A stretch of 64,000 bases of DNA from Aggregatibacter kilianii (GCF_003130255.1 NZ_NRCN01000001.1:1-64000), one strand, 5' to 3'. Positions 31,721 to 42,586 are shown, counted from the first letter of the stretch. The notes: generated by a model from the letters alone, not told the origin. Made by a program: numbers and translations.

Positions 31721-31798
31721 TGTGATCAAGGTAACATTTTTAGTAAAAATGCGATCTGAATCACAAAAATTAAGTGTGAAAATGAGATCTGGATCACA
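31721..31798. promoter_or_regulatory. Three CRP-like sites in the malE-malK divergent promoter region
   Basis: Three sites fit TGTGA-N6-TCACA: 31721-31736 (TGTGATCAAGGTAACA), 31750-31765 (TGCGATCTGAATCACA) and 31783-31798 (TGAGATCTGGATCACA). Their starts are 29 and 33 bases apart, roughly three helical turns. Both malEFG-malS and malK-lamB-malM should be cAMP-CRP dependent, as in enteric bacteria. The last two are the strongest. Confidence 0.7.
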
Positions 31799-31880
31799 AA
31801 AAAAATAGGTTTTTCGGGAAGAATAAAATTCTTGATTAAAAAATAGGCTATTTGTTCTAATCCCTAAAAAAATAATGAAA

Positions 31881-31886
31881 GGAGGA
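31881..31886 (+). promoter_or_regulatory. Possible MalT half box upstream of malK
   Basis: GGAGGA matches the MalT core GGA(T/G)GA and lies 80 bases before malK, in the place expected for a promoter-proximal MalT site. A single short match, so weak. Confidence 0.3.
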
Positions 31887-31966
31887 TTTTTTCAATTAAG
31901 GGCTGGGCAATGATAGGCGGCAACATCCGTTGAGCAGACGTAATGACAATTTAAGAGGTTCTTATC

Positions 31967-33085
31967 ATGGTAAATGTATCGCTACGTAATGTCGGTAAAT
32001 CTTACGGCAATGTACATATTTCTAAAGACATTAATTTGGAAATTGAAGAAGGGGAGTTTGTGGTTTTTGTCGGCCCTTCCGGCTGTGGTAAATCTACCTT
32101 ATTGCGCATGATTGCCGGTCTTGAAGACATTACTTCCGGCGAACTTTATATTGGTGATAAATTGGTGAATGACGTACCGCCGGCTAAGCGCGGTATTGGT
32201 ATGGTGTTCCAATCTTATGCGTTATATCCGCATTTGGATGTGGCGGAGAATATGTCTTTCGGTTTGAAATTGGCCGGCGCAAGCAAAGCTGAACGTGATC
32301 AGCGGGTAAATCAGGTGGCGGAAATTTTACAACTCGCCCATTTACTCGAACGTAAACCAAAAGCCTTGTCAGGCGGACAACGCCAACGTGTGGCTATTGG
32401 TCGAACTTTAGTTTCCCAACCTGAAGTATTTTTATTAGACGAACCGCTTTCCAACCTTGATGCCGCCTTGCGTGTACAAATGCGGGTGGAGATTTCCAAG
32501 TTACACAAGCGTCTCAAACGTACCATGATTTATGTTACCCATGATCAAATTGAAGCCATGACATTGGCAGACAAGATCGTGGTGTTAAATGCAGGCGGTA
32601 TTGCCCAAGTGGGAAAACCGTTAGAACTTTATCATTACCCGAAAAACCGTTTTGTCGCCGGTTTTATCGGTTCACCAAAAATGAATTTCTTGCCGGTGAA
32701 AGTGACGGCGGTGGAAAAAGAACGGGTACAAATCGAATTGCCGGATGCGAATCACCATAAATTCTGGATTCCTGTGGATGGCCGAGGTGTAAAAGTCAAT
32801 GACAACCTTTCATTGGGCATTCGTCCGGAACATTTAATTCCTTCCCACCACGCGGAAGTTACCCTAAAAGGCACGGTACAAGTCGTGGAATTGTTGGGTA
32901 ATGAAACTCAGATCCATTTGGAAATTCCGGAAATCAAACAACCAACTTTAATTTATCGCCAAAATGATGTGGTGTTGGTGAAAGAAGGGGATGTGATGGA
33001 CATCGGTATTGTGCCTGAACGCTGTCATTTATTTAAAGAAGACGGCACGGCTTGCAGACGCTTATTCAGAGAAACCGGCGTTTAG
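31967..33085 (+). CDS. malK: Maltose/maltodextrin ABC transporter ATPase MalK
   Basis: A 372-residue ATPase (E. coli 371) that powers MalFGK2. The nucleotide-binding domain shows Walker [13 protein letters not shown]-loop [14 protein letters not shown], signature [13 protein letters not shown], Walker [17 protein letters not shown] and switch [10 protein letters not shown]. The C-terminal regulatory domain ends [20 protein letters not shown], as in enteric MalK. AGAGG ribosome binding site. It heads the divergent malK-lamB-malM group. Confidence 0.97.
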   Translation: MVNVSLRNVGKSYGNVHISKDINLEIEEGEFVVFVGPSGCGKSTLLRMIAGLEDITSGELYIGDKLVNDVPPAKRGIGMVFQSYALYPHLDVAENMSFGLKLAGASKAERDQRVNQVAEILQLAHLLERKPKALSGGQRQRVAIGRTLVSQPEVFLLDEPLSNLDAALRVQMRVEISKLHKRLKRTMIYVTHDQIEAMTLADKIVVLNAGGIAQVGKPLELYHYPKNRFVAGFIGSPKMNFLPVKVTAVEKERVQIELPDANHHKFWIPVDGRGVKVNDNLSLGIRPEHLIPSHHAEVTLKGTVQVVELLGNETQIHLEIPEIKQPTLIYRQNDVVLVKEGDVMDIGIVPERCHLFKEDGTACRRLFRETGV

Positions 33086-33104
33086 GAAGTCTCGCATGGC
33101 CGTT

Positions 33105-33144
33105 CTCGCACAATACTAACAGGAACTGTAACGTCCTGTGCGAG
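33105..33144 (+). terminator. Hairpin after malK, possible attenuator
   Basis: CTCGCACA (33105-33112) pairs with TGTGCGAG (33137-33144), with an inner AGGA/TCCT pairing; it is followed by TAAAAAG, not a T-run. It may limit read-through from malK to lamB or stabilise malK mRNA. Confidence 0.45.
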
Positions 33145-34778
<1,634 letters not shown>

Positions 34779-34790
34779 TCACCACTGTAA

Positions 34791-34819
34791 TGTGCTATCT
34801 GCCAATAGCGGATAGCACA
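34791..34819 (+). other. Hairpin between lamB and malM
   Basis: TGTGCTATC / GATAGCACA stem, 11-base loop, 12 bases after lamB. Only a weak T-rich stretch follows, so it probably lowers malM expression or protects lamB mRNA. Confidence 0.55.
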
Positions 34820-34868
34820 ACTTCCTGTTTTTAATCCGTTTTATAAAATCATTTTTTCTGAGGTTAAT

Positions 34869-35762
34869 ATGAAAAAAACAATGAAATTTTTGACCGCACT
34901 TTTATTGGCGAATATGGCTGTAAGTTCTTCAAGTTGGGCTGACACGCCTATCCATATTAACCCGAACCAACTCTCTCATGTTCAATGGCAGGATGTGCCA
35001 TTTTCCGAAAAAGTTAAAACAACATTATCCGAACAGCAAAAACAAGCCTTTACCGCGTCATTTGCCGGTGTAGAAAGCCCGGTTGCTGCATATCGCATTC
35101 CTGCAAATCAAGGCACGTTAGAAGTGGAAATTATTAGTCCTATCGAAAATAAAAGCGTATTTGTACCAAGTGCGGTGGTTTTGGACAGCAATTTTAATGT
35201 GGCGGCGGTTTATCCTTCTTCCGACTTTAAATTCCATGAAGAACGTGGAATGGCACCGAATCGTTTCTCTGCAGAGTTAAATCTCACACCGGCAGCCAGT
35301 CAGGATTATATTTATTTGTTGATTTACACGACTCAACAAGATTTAGCCAAAACAACCATGATGCCGCATCCGGCAAAAAGCTATGCTAAAGGCACAGGCC
35401 ATCAGCCGCCGGCGTTAAATGATATTGAGATTAAACACAGCTTGAACGGCGAAATTCAAATTAACGTGACAAATTCAAACGGTACGCGTTTTATTGGCAT
35501 ACCAACGAAAGTCTTTACATCCGAAAAAGCCTCACAACCTGTTGGACAGGCTACAGCTCCGGTGAAATCCACCGCAGCTGCGGCACCTAAGGCAGTGAAT
35601 ACGCCTGTGGATCAAGACACGGAAGCCTATTTCAATCAGGCCGTGACTAAAGCGCTAAAAGCCAATGATGTAAACAAGGCGATGAATTTAGTCAATGAAG
35701 CGGAAAAACTCGGCTTAACGTCCCCGCGTCAAACCTTCTTGAAACAAGTTTCATCTAAATAA
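34869..35762 (+). CDS. malM: Maltose operon periplasmic protein MalM
   Basis: A 297-residue exported protein of the MalM family, usually the last gene of malK-lamB-malM. The signal peptide MKKTMKFLTALLLANMAVSS leads to SWADTPIHINPNQLSHVQWQ. Central blocks AYRIPANQGTLEVEIIS, FVPSAVVLDSNFNVAAVYPS and GTGHQPPALNDIEIKHSLNG match MalM. A Pro/Ala linker precedes a C-terminal helical segment (YFNQAVTKALKANDVNKAMN). Its function is poorly known. An uptake signal is embedded in the signal peptide (34893-34901), another near 35168. Confidence 0.92.
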   Translation: MKKTMKFLTALLLANMAVSSSSWADTPIHINPNQLSHVQWQDVPFSEKVKTTLSEQQKQAFTASFAGVESPVAAYRIPANQGTLEVEIISPIENKSVFVPSAVVLDSNFNVAAVYPSSDFKFHEERGMAPNRFSAELNLTPAASQDYIYLLIYTTQQDLAKTTMMPHPAKSYAKGTGHQPPALNDIEIKHSLNGEIQINVTNSNGTRFIGIPTKVFTSEKASQPVGQATAPVKSTAAAAPKAVNTPVDQDTEAYFNQAVTKALKANDVNKAMNLVNEAEKLGLTSPRQTFLKQVSSK

Positions 35763-35782
35763 ATACTGGTCTTTTCATAATT

Positions 35783-35809
35783 TGCCACCGATATTCGGTG
35801 GCTTTTTTT
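35783..35809 (+). terminator. Terminator after malM
   Basis: GCCACCGA / TCGGTGGC stem with a short loop followed by seven T. It ends the malK-lamB-malM unit. Confidence 0.9.
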
Positions 35810-36176
35810 GTGGTTGGAATATAGCGCTACAGAAAAAGTGCGGTGACAAAAAACGGTATTATGTAGCAAATGTACAAAACGCTTGCTGAGCTTGTCGAAG
35901 CATTAGCTTTGTGCAACTGCCACATCATTTCGGAAGAAATTGTTGCGTTTAAAACAGCCCGCGTCGGGAGACGCGCGCTATCATTCATTTGTACGCTATC
36001 AGTCATTTACCTGTGAATTTTTTGTGGCAAGTTTGTCGTAAATCGGTTTAAGGGGCTTTTAAAGGTAGTACTTTTCTACGATGACATCAAAAGCATTGCG
36101 ATTAGCGCTATCATAGGGCGGTTAAATCTAATAAGATAGGGTTAATACGGCATCAACATAAGTAAAGGAGCTCTAC
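35810..36176. other. Intergenic region malM-unknown outer membrane gene
   Basis: About 370 bases without a gene. It holds an uptake signal at about 35838, a 22-base half copy (35961-35982) of the long inverted repeats found between carA and carB, and AT-rich sequence leading to the next start. Confidence 0.6.
35961..35982 (+). repeat. Dispersed half copy of a long inverted repeat
   Basis: The 22 bases starting GCGTCGGGAGACGCGCGC and ending TATC match exactly the complement of the left arm at 60341-60362. The partner arm is missing here, so it is a solo half element. Confidence 0.75.
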
Positions 36177-37139
36177 ATGAAAAAATCCCATTTGTTGACA
36201 GCATCTGTTTTTATCGGTTTGCTACCGTCCTTAGGTGTTTTGGCTGAAGAGCAGGAAAAAACATGGGTAGATGAACAACATCAAGAAATACGTACCAAAC
36301 TGCGGAGTTGGGCTCATACGCTAGATGAATGGATGGGGGAGCCTGATCCCGAACAGCCTGCGACTGCCGGCTTGCGTATCATGTTGGATAGCCAGTGGAA
36401 TCATTACGATCACTTTTCCGTTAAACCACGTGTCCGTGGGAAAATTCGCCTACCGACCTTGAAAAAACAGCTGAGCTTGGTTTTCGGTGATGAAGATTTA
36501 GATAATGAATCACGAGACAAAAACCACATCGGTAAGGTTTATAGCCAACCATTGAATAAAAATAAACATTATGATCGACGTCAAACTCGGGAAGATAATG
36601 CTTCGGTTGGCTTACGTTGGTCTGACTACATTAAAAAGTTAGGCATTGATACTGATATCGATCTAGGTATTCGTTCCGGTAGCGATATTTATTTACGCTT
36701 TAGAGTTGGAAAAGAATGGTTTATTACCGAGCGTTTCTCTACCAGATTGGAGCAAATTTACCGCTACGGTAGCAATAGTAAACATTATTTGCGGACGAAC
36801 TTTGAAAATAAGTATCGGACTTCAGATAACACCTTTATCGCTAATCAGCTGTATTTGCAGTCCGAACATGATGTAGATGAAAGAAACTCTTGGGGTAACA
36901 GTTTTTATCGTCAGCACGACTTCAACAACTATAAACGTCTGAATTATGGCATTTTTATTGGTGGTGATATCGAAAATAAAAAATTTCATATTAACCAATA
37001 TGGCCCATTTATTAGTTGGCGTCAGCCGATTTTACGTCAGTGGTTTTTTATTCAGCCTGAACTGAATTACTACAATGATAAAAAACAAGGGCGTAGCCAC
37101 CACGTCGGTGCATTTTTACGGTTAGAAGCCATCTTTTGA
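36177..37139 (+). CDS. Predicted outer-membrane beta-barrel protein, unknown
   Basis: A 320-residue protein with signal peptide MKKSHLLTASVFIGLLPSLG plus VLA, then EEQEK. The mature chain begins with a charged helical stretch (residues 25-60). It continues as alternating polar/aromatic segments rich in Tyr, Trp and Arg (GIRSGSDIYLRFRVGKEWFI, QWFFIQPELNYYND), and the last residue is Phe, typical of outer-membrane barrels recognised by BamA. GGAG ribosome binding site. I do not recognise the family. It stands alone, with an uptake signal downstream near 37195. Confidence 0.7.
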   Translation: MKKSHLLTASVFIGLLPSLGVLAEEQEKTWVDEQHQEIRTKLRSWAHTLDEWMGEPDPEQPATAGLRIMLDSQWNHYDHFSVKPRVRGKIRLPTLKKQLSLVFGDEDLDNESRDKNHIGKVYSQPLNKNKHYDRRQTREDNASVGLRWSDYIKKLGIDTDIDLGIRSGSDIYLRFRVGKEWFITERFSTRLEQIYRYGSNSKHYLRTNFENKYRTSDNTFIANQLYLQSEHDVDERNSWGNSFYRQHDFNNYKRLNYGIFIGGDIENKKFHINQYGPFISWRQPILRQWFFIQPELNYYNDKKQGRSHHVGAFLRLEAIF

Positions 37140-37293
37140 GATAACACAGCCCGTTTTTATTAAGCGATTGTTTTTGATTGGGATGGCGAGGGGAAAGTGC
37201 GGTGGATTTTAAAGGTGTTTTTTAGAAAAGTGTAATTGAAAATTTAAAAACGTTAATGGCAGCACGCATTTTCCATTGCGTGTTGCCACTGTT

Positions 37294-38022
37294 TTACATG
37301 CTGATATTCGGCAATTTGACTTCTCTCACCGACATGGTCATTCCATCAATCAACAACAATCTGCCACATAAATTCTTGCCGATTTTTAACCGCACTTTGA
37401 TGGCTTCTAGAGCTTGAATAGATCCAACTAAGCCGACAATGGGCGCCAGCACGCCGGCTTCTACACAGCTTAAAGCATTGTCGCCGAATAAACGGCTAAG
37501 GGTATGATAGGTCGGTGTGTTGTCTTCATAAGTGAAAACGGAAACCTGTCCTTCCATACGAATAGCCGCGCCGGAAACCAGCGGAATTTTATGGGCGGCG
37601 CAGGCCGTGTCTAATTGATTGCGTGTGCCGACGTTATCGGTACAATCCAACACTACATCAAATTTACCAACCAAGTCGTGAAGTTGTTGCTCATCCAATA
37701 ATTGATGGATTGGATTGACCTCAATATGTGGATTTAAACGTTGCAGGGAAAGCTTCGCCGATTCCACTTTCGGCATACCAAGGCGGCTGTCGTCGTGCAA
37801 CACTTGGCGTTGTAAATTGGATAAATCTACGGTGTCGAAATCCAGTAAGGTTAAATATCCCACACCGGCAACGGCTAAATATTGGCTGGCGGCACAACCT
37901 AATCCGCCGAGACCGACAATCAGCATTTTGCTACTTTTTAACGTTTCTTGTCCGTCAAAATCAATGTCTTTCAACACGATTTGGCGGTTGTAGCGCAATT
38001 CTTCTTGATGAGTTAATTCCAT
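37294..38022 (-). CDS. moeB: Molybdopterin-synthase adenylyltransferase MoeB, lacking the zinc cysteines
   Basis: A 242-residue E1-like enzyme that adenylates MoaD during molybdopterin synthesis. Conserved are LRYNRQIVLKDIDFDGQE, the nucleotide motif IVGLGGLGCAASQYLAVAG, the LSNLQRQVLH arginine and NALSCVEAGVLAPIVG. Compared with E. coli MoeB (249) two pairs of zinc-binding cysteines are absent. The usual PCYRCLSRLFG is PTYHTLSRLFG here, and the tail stops at KLPNISM before the CxxC. Another frame continues to a Cys-Cys-His end (see findings). moeA is directly upstream in the same operon (15-base gap). Confidence 0.9.
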   Translation of the reverse strand: MELTHQEELRYNRQIVLKDIDFDGQETLKSSKMLIVGLGGLGCAASQYLAVAGVGYLTLLDFDTVDLSNLQRQVLHDDSRLGMPKVESAKLSLQRLNPHIEVNPIHQLLDEQQLHDLVGKFDVVLDCTDNVGTRNQLDTACAAHKIPLVSGAAIRMEGQVSVFTYEDNTPTYHTLSRLFGDNALSCVEAGVLAPIVGLVGSIQALEAIKVRLKIGKNLCGRLLLIDGMTMSVREVKLPNISM

Positions 38023-38037
38023 AACAAACTCAATGTA

Positions 38038-39252
38038 TTAGCGTAATAAATCGTTGAAAGGCTCGATGGTGACGGTTTCGCCCGCGGCGACGTTGCCACG
38101 CTCTTGTTCCAGCACAATAAAGCAGTTGCTTTTCACAAAGGAACTAAACAAATGTGAGCCTTGGAAGCCCACCGGTTGCACTTCAATTTGCCCTTGCGCG
38201 TTGAGTTGATAGAAACCCCGTTGGAAATCCAAGCGTCCCGGGGCTTTTTTCAAGTTGGTTGAGGCGATGGCAGATAAACGCATCGGCGCTTTCCATTGGC
38301 TGTAACCGCTCAACTTGGCGATAGCCGGTTGCACTAATTGATAGAAAGTCACCAAGGCCGACACCGGATTGCCCGGTAAGCCGCAGAACCACGCATTTTC
38401 TAATTTTCCAAAAGCAAAAGGTTTGCCCGGTTTAATGGCGATTTTCCAGAAGTTGATTTTGCCGACTTTCTCTAAAATATGTTTGGTGAAATCCGCTTCC
38501 CCCACAGACACGCCACCACTGGTGATGACCAAATCCGCTTGTTGTTGTGCTTCTACAAAGGCTTTTTCAAATTGCGCTTCGTTGTCCGGCAAAATACCAA
38601 AATCCAACACATCGCAGTTTAGTTTTTCTAACAACAGTTTTACGGTAAAACGGTTCGTGTCATAAATTTGACCGGCTTGTAGCGGTTGTCCTACCGGTAC
38701 CAGTTCATCGCCGGTAGAAAGCACCGCCACTTTTAAGCGTGGGAAAACCTTAACTTTTTCGATGCCGAGAGAGGCAAGCAATGGCAAAGAAACGGCATTG
38801 AGTAAGGCACCTTGTTTTAATACCACATCGCCCAGTTTCACGTCTTCACCAATGCGACGAATGTTTTGGTTTAATTTTGGTAATGCGTGAAATGTCACCG
38901 TGCCGTCATCGTTTACCTGAACCTCTTCCTGCATCACTACCGCATCAGCCCCTTGTGGGATCATTGCGCCGGTCATGATTCTGACCGCACTTTGTGCCGT
39001 CCATTCTCCCTCAAAAGGCGCACCGGCAAAGGCTTTGCCGGCAACGGATAGTGTCATGGATTGTTGTAAATCCGCCAATCGTACGGCATAACCGTCCATA
39101 GCGGAATTGTCGAAAGAAGGAACGTTAATCGGCGAAACGAGATCTTCTGCGCAAATGCGTTGGCCCGCTTCGTTAATCGGGAGTGTTTCCGTAGAAGTTG
39201 GGGATGGGAGCTGATTTAGCATTTGTTCAAGAGCTTGAGATAAGGGCAACAT
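38038..39252 (-). CDS. moeA: Molybdopterin molybdenumtransferase MoeA
   Basis: A 404-residue enzyme inserting molybdenum into adenylated molybdopterin. Signatures: PSFDNSAMDGYAVR near residue 50, IMTGAMIPQGADAVVMQEE, VAVLSTGDELVPVGQPLQAGQIYDTN (MPT-binding), TSGGVSVGEADF and the PGKPFAFGKLENAWFCGLPGNPVSA block. Length matches E. coli MoeA (411). AAGGA before the ATG. An uptake signal occurs in the coding sequence near 38983. Divergent from folE. Confidence 0.96.
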   Translation of the reverse strand: MLPLSQALEQMLNQLPSPTSTETLPINEAGQRICAEDLVSPINVPSFDNSAMDGYAVRLADLQQSMTLSVAGKAFAGAPFEGEWTAQSAVRIMTGAMIPQGADAVVMQEEVQVNDDGTVTFHALPKLNQNIRRIGEDVKLGDVVLKQGALLNAVSLPLLASLGIEKVKVFPRLKVAVLSTGDELVPVGQPLQAGQIYDTNRFTVKLLLEKLNCDVLDFGILPDNEAQFEKAFVEAQQQADLVITSGGVSVGEADFTKHILEKVGKINFWKIAIKPGKPFAFGKLENAWFCGLPGNPVSALVTFYQLVQPAIAKLSGYSQWKAPMRLSAIASTNLKKAPGRLDFQRGFYQLNAQGQIEVQPVGFQGSHLFSSFVKSNCFIVLEQERGNVAAGETVTIEPFNDLLR

Positions 39253-39395
39253 ACTGGATCCTTTAAGAATAAAAAAGTGCGGTCATTATACTAAAAGTTT
39301 TCATGCTACATAGCGATTATCTTCATTTTATTATTGCCTTGGAGTTTGCTAAAATGCCGCATTATTTTGATAAATGCCCCAATTGAGAGTAGTAA

Positions 39396-40052
39396 ATGAA
39401 TCACATTTCACCTGAAGCGGAGAAAGTGCGTAACGCTCTGCGTCAGAAAGGAATCGAAACGCCAATGATTGTGTTGGATGAAAGTAAAGATGAACGTCGC
39501 ACACACATTGAACAACATATGCGCGAAGTATTGCGTTTAATCGGTTTGGATTTACGTGACGACAGCATTGAAGAAACGCCTTCCCGCCTTGCCAAAATGT
39601 TTGTTGATGAAATTTTTAGCGGTTTGGATTATGCCAACTTCCCGAAAATCACCAATATCGCCAATCGTATGAAGGTGAGCGAAATGGTGTTAGTCAATGA
39701 TGTTACCTTAACCAGCACCTGCGAGCACCATTTTGTCACGATCGACGGCATGGTTTCCGTGGCTTATTACCCTAAAAACTGGGTGATCGGGTTATCGAAA
39801 ATTAATCGCGTGGTGGCATTCTTCGCCCAACGTCCGCAAGTGCAAGAACGCTTAACAGAGCAAATTTTATTGGCTTTTCAAACGATTTTGGAAACGGAAG
39901 ATGTGGCAGTGTATGTGAAGGCCACCCATTTCTGTGTGAAATGTCGCGGCATTAAAGACACCAACAGTTATACGGTGACATCCGCCTTTGGTGGAGTATT
40001 CTTAGAAGATCGTGAAACACGCAAAGAATTTTTGAGCTTAATTAATAAATAA
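39396..40052 (+). CDS. folE: GTP cyclohydrolase I
   Basis: A 218-residue zinc enzyme that starts folate synthesis by converting GTP to dihydroneopterin triphosphate. Visible: [29 protein letters not shown], the zinc ligand Cys-His in [35 protein letters not shown] and the second ligand in [12 protein letters not shown]. Length near E. coli FolE (222). GAGAG ribosome binding site. A USS-based terminator follows. Confidence 0.97.
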   Translation: MNHISPEAEKVRNALRQKGIETPMIVLDESKDERRTHIEQHMREVLRLIGLDLRDDSIEETPSRLAKMFVDEIFSGLDYANFPKITNIANRMKVSEMVLVNDVTLTSTCEHHFVTIDGMVSVAYYPKNWVIGLSKINRVVAFFAQRPQVQERLTEQILLAFQTILETEDVAVYVKATHFCVKCRGIKDTNSYTVTSAFGGVFLEDRETRKEFLSLINK

Positions 40053-40069
40053 TCAGACCATTTATTAGA

Positions 40070-40128
40070 AAAGTGCGGTGGATTTTTCAAACGTTTTTAA
40101 AACGCAACGAAAATCCACCGCACTTTTG
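40070..40128. terminator. Bidirectional terminator from an extended inverted uptake-signal pair, folE/dacB
   Basis: A perfect 18-bp stem (AAAAGTGCGGTGGATTTT, 40070-40087, and its complement 40111-40128) separated by 23 bases, between convergent genes. Here the pairing covers the uptake core plus its flanking AT-rich part. Confidence 0.75.
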
Positions 40129-40147
40129 TTTTTCCAATTCGCTGAAA

Positions 40148-41590
40148 TTAATCCTGATATAAGGCGTTATACACACCGCTTTCAAATTGTACCAATGGCG
40201 CACGCTTGGTTTTGCTTTCAAGATCGCCGGTGGAGTAGCCATTGATAAATTGAACGAATGCGACTTTTTCACCGCGCGCGTTGGTGAGGTAGCCTGCCAA
40301 ATTGTATACACCTTTTAACGCACCTGTTTTCGCAATCACATTTTTTATTAACGGCGGATTGATTAAGGAACCGCGTCCGCTCAAAGTGCCGTCTACTCCG
40401 GCAATAGGGAAGGTATCCAGTAAATGCAATTTGTCTTCATTTTTGGCGATGTAATCCAACACCTGCAACATGGTTTGTGGCGCGATGAGATTATGACGGG
40501 ATAAGCCCGAACCGTCGGCGATAATGCTATTGCCGAATTTAATACCCACTTGCGATAATACTTTTTTCATGGCTAACGTACCAAGTTGGAAGGAAGCCGG
40601 GCGTTTATATTGCTGATAAGCAATCGTGCGAAATAGAGCATCGGCAATTTGGTTGTCGGATTTTTTCATCATTTTTTTGATGAGTTCGGGCAACGGCTTA
40701 GATAAATGTTGTGCCAATACTTGGCCTTGCTGCTGACGATAGGGTTGTTGAACCTTTCCGTTAAATTCAATACTTAAGCGTTTTAATTGGCGTTGAATCA
40801 TTGCCGCCGCAAAGGCATCGGGGTCTTGCACTGCAAAACTTAATCCGAACGGTTTACTTTGGCGTGCCAAGCAACCCTTTACTTGATAACGGTTGTTGTC
40901 ATGTACTAAAGCATCTAACTGGCAATAAGGCGCTTCTTCTTTATCTGCTACATAAACCTGTCCGAATACTTGGATCGGATATTGCGACGGCACGTTAAAT
41001 TTCACCTGCTCGCCGGGTGGTTGGTTGGCGTCAATATCCACATAAAAGCAGTTATTATCAATGTTCACTGCCGCCGGTGGTGAATTAAAACACATAGTTA
41101 AATCGTTCCAAATCCAGCCTAATCCGCGATCATGGCTGGTGAAGACGGAGGTATCCAAAATTAGATTGCCGTTGATTTTATTGATATTTTGCTTTTTCAG
41201 TTCCGACAACAAATTGAAGAGTTGACCGCTAGTTAAATCCGGGTCGCCGGTGAAACGGACGATTAAATCGCCGTCTAATTGTCCATTTTGAACTTTACCG
41301 TTGGTTAAAAGTGCGGTCTGAAATTGAAATGAATCGCCAAGTGCCAATTTGGCGGCCAACGCGGTGAAGACTTTTTGTGTACTGGCCGGCAACATGAAAG
41401 TTTGTCCTTGATAATCGGCGACAATTTTATCCTGACTTAGGTTTTTAGCGATAAATGCGAGACTCGCTCCATCGGGCAAATTGCTGAGGTGTTGATTCAA
41501 ATTGACATCGGCGAAGGTATTTGCAGAGGCGGTTAGCGCGAGGAAAAATACGGATTTTGAGAGAATTCGACGTGGTGAAAACTTATACAT
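40148..41590 (-). CDS. dacB: D-alanyl-D-alanine carboxypeptidase/endopeptidase, PBP4 type
   Basis: A 480-residue periplasmic peptidoglycan hydrolase (E. coli DacB 477). A signal peptide (ILSKSVFFLALTASANTFA) is followed by the catalytic SxxK in LPASTQKVFTALAAKLALG, the SDN motif in MMKKSDNQIADALFR and the KTG motif in IAKTGALKGVYNLAGYL. DGSGLSRHNL is also typical. It trims or opens peptide cross-links. Uptake signal inside near 41307. Confidence 0.95.
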   Translation of the reverse strand: MYKFSPRRILSKSVFFLALTASANTFADVNLNQHLSNLPDGASLAFIAKNLSQDKIVADYQGQTFMLPASTQKVFTALAAKLALGDSFQFQTALLTNGKVQNGQLDGDLIVRFTGDPDLTSGQLFNLLSELKKQNINKINGNLILDTSVFTSHDRGLGWIWNDLTMCFNSPPAAVNIDNNCFYVDIDANQPPGEQVKFNVPSQYPIQVFGQVYVADKEEAPYCQLDALVHDNNRYQVKGCLARQSKPFGLSFAVQDPDAFAAAMIQRQLKRLSIEFNGKVQQPYRQQQGQVLAQHLSKPLPELIKKMMKKSDNQIADALFRTIAYQQYKRPASFQLGTLAMKKVLSQVGIKFGNSIIADGSGLSRHNLIAPQTMLQVLDYIAKNEDKLHLLDTFPIAGVDGTLSGRGSLINPPLIKNVIAKTGALKGVYNLAGYLTNARGEKVAFVQFINGYSTGDLESKTKRAPLVQFESGVYNALYQD

Positions 41591-41688
41591 AATTCAGACT
41601 TGTGGTTGCTATTTTTTGTAAGACGAACAATAATAGTACGCGAACAGACGAGAGTAAAGTTTTCTCGCAACATGGTTAATTTATACTG

Positions 41689-41706
41689 GGGGATCATGAC
41701 GATCCC
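41689..41706 (+). other. Leader hairpin upstream of greA
   Basis: GGGATC, five bases, GATCCC makes a compact stem just after a TATACT -10-like box (41682-41687). It lies about 40 bases before the greA start and may form at the 5' end of the mRNA. Confidence 0.4.
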
Positions 41707-41742
41707 ACAGTTTTTCTTTATCTAAATTAAGGAAAATCCTAT

Positions 41743-42219
41743 ATGCAACAAATTCCAATGACGGTTCGTGGAGCGGAACTTTTACGCAAAGAGCTAGAAT
41801 ATTTAAAAAACGAACGCCGCCCGGAAATTATTAAAGCTATTGCGGAAGCACGTGAACACGGCGACTTAAAAGAAAATGCAGAATATCACGCCGCCCGTGA
41901 ACAACAAGGATTCTGTGAAGGTCGTATTCAAGAAATTGAAGGCAAGCTCGCGAACTGCCAAATTATTGATGTCACCAAAATCCCGAATAACGGCAAAGTG
42001 ATTTTTGGTGCGACGGTGGCTTTGGTCAATACCAATACGGATGATGAAGTCACTTACCGCATTGTGGGGGATGATGAAGCGGATATTAAAAACGGCTTGA
42101 TTTCGGTGAATTCGCCGATTGCGCGCGGTTTAATCGGCAAAGAACAGGATGATGTCGTGAATATCACCACACCGGGTGGTGTGGTGGAATTTGAAATTAT
42201 CGAAGTAGAGTATGTTTAA
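41743..42219 (+). CDS. greA: Transcription elongation factor GreA
   Basis: A 158-residue factor that rescues backtracked RNA polymerase. The N-terminal coiled coil contains [20 protein letters not shown] and the acidic tip [22 protein letters not shown]. The C-terminal domain ends [20 protein letters not shown]. Length equals E. coli GreA (158). AAGGA ribosome binding site. Confidence 0.97.
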   Translation: MQQIPMTVRGAELLRKELEYLKNERRPEIIKAIAEAREHGDLKENAEYHAAREQQGFCEGRIQEIEGKLANCQIIDVTKIPNNGKVIFGATVALVNTNTDDEVTYRIVGDDEADIKNGLISVNSPIARGLIGKEQDDVVNITTPGGVVEFEIIEVEYV

Positions 42220-42240
42220 ACTCGCTAAAACGGATAATAA

Positions 42241-42266
42241 AAAGGCAGTTTTAAACTGCCTTTTTT
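42241..42266. terminator. Bidirectional terminator greA/yhbY
   Basis: AAAGGCAGTTT / AAACTGCCTTT stem followed by TTT on one side and A-rich sequence on the other, between convergent genes. Confidence 0.9.
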
Positions 42267-42283
42267 CATGTTTACTTTTTAGG

Positions 42284-42586
42284 TTATTTACGCGGAAGTT
42301 GGATTTTATTTTCTTCGCTTGGACGATATAACACTAACACATGACCGATGGTTTGTACTTCCGCGGCACCGGTTTCACGCACGATAGCATTGACAATTAA
42401 TTGCTTGGTTTCACGATCGGAACCGGAAATTTTCACTTTAATCAGTTCATGATGGCTCAGGGATAAATCAATTTCCGCCAACACGCCTTCCGTTAAACCA
42501 TTGCCGCCTAACATGACTACAGGGCTTAAATGATGAGCGAGGCCTTTTAAGTATTGTTTTTGTTTGGTTGATAATGTAATAGACAT
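42284..42586 (-). CDS. yhbY: RNA-binding protein YhbY (CRM domain)
   Basis: A 100-residue CRS1-YhbY protein associated with 50S ribosome assembly. It reads LSTKQKQYLKGLAHHLSPVV, then MLGGNGLTEGVLAEIDLSLSHHELIKVKI, with the GxxG-like loop, and ends with VLVLYRPSEENKIQLPRK. Length similar to E. coli YhbY (97). GAGA precedes the start. Confidence 0.95.
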   Translation of the reverse strand: MSITLSTKQKQYLKGLAHHLSPVVMLGGNGLTEGVLAEIDLSLSHHELIKVKISGSDRETKQLIVNAIVRETGAAEVQTIGHVLVLYRPSEENKIQLPRK

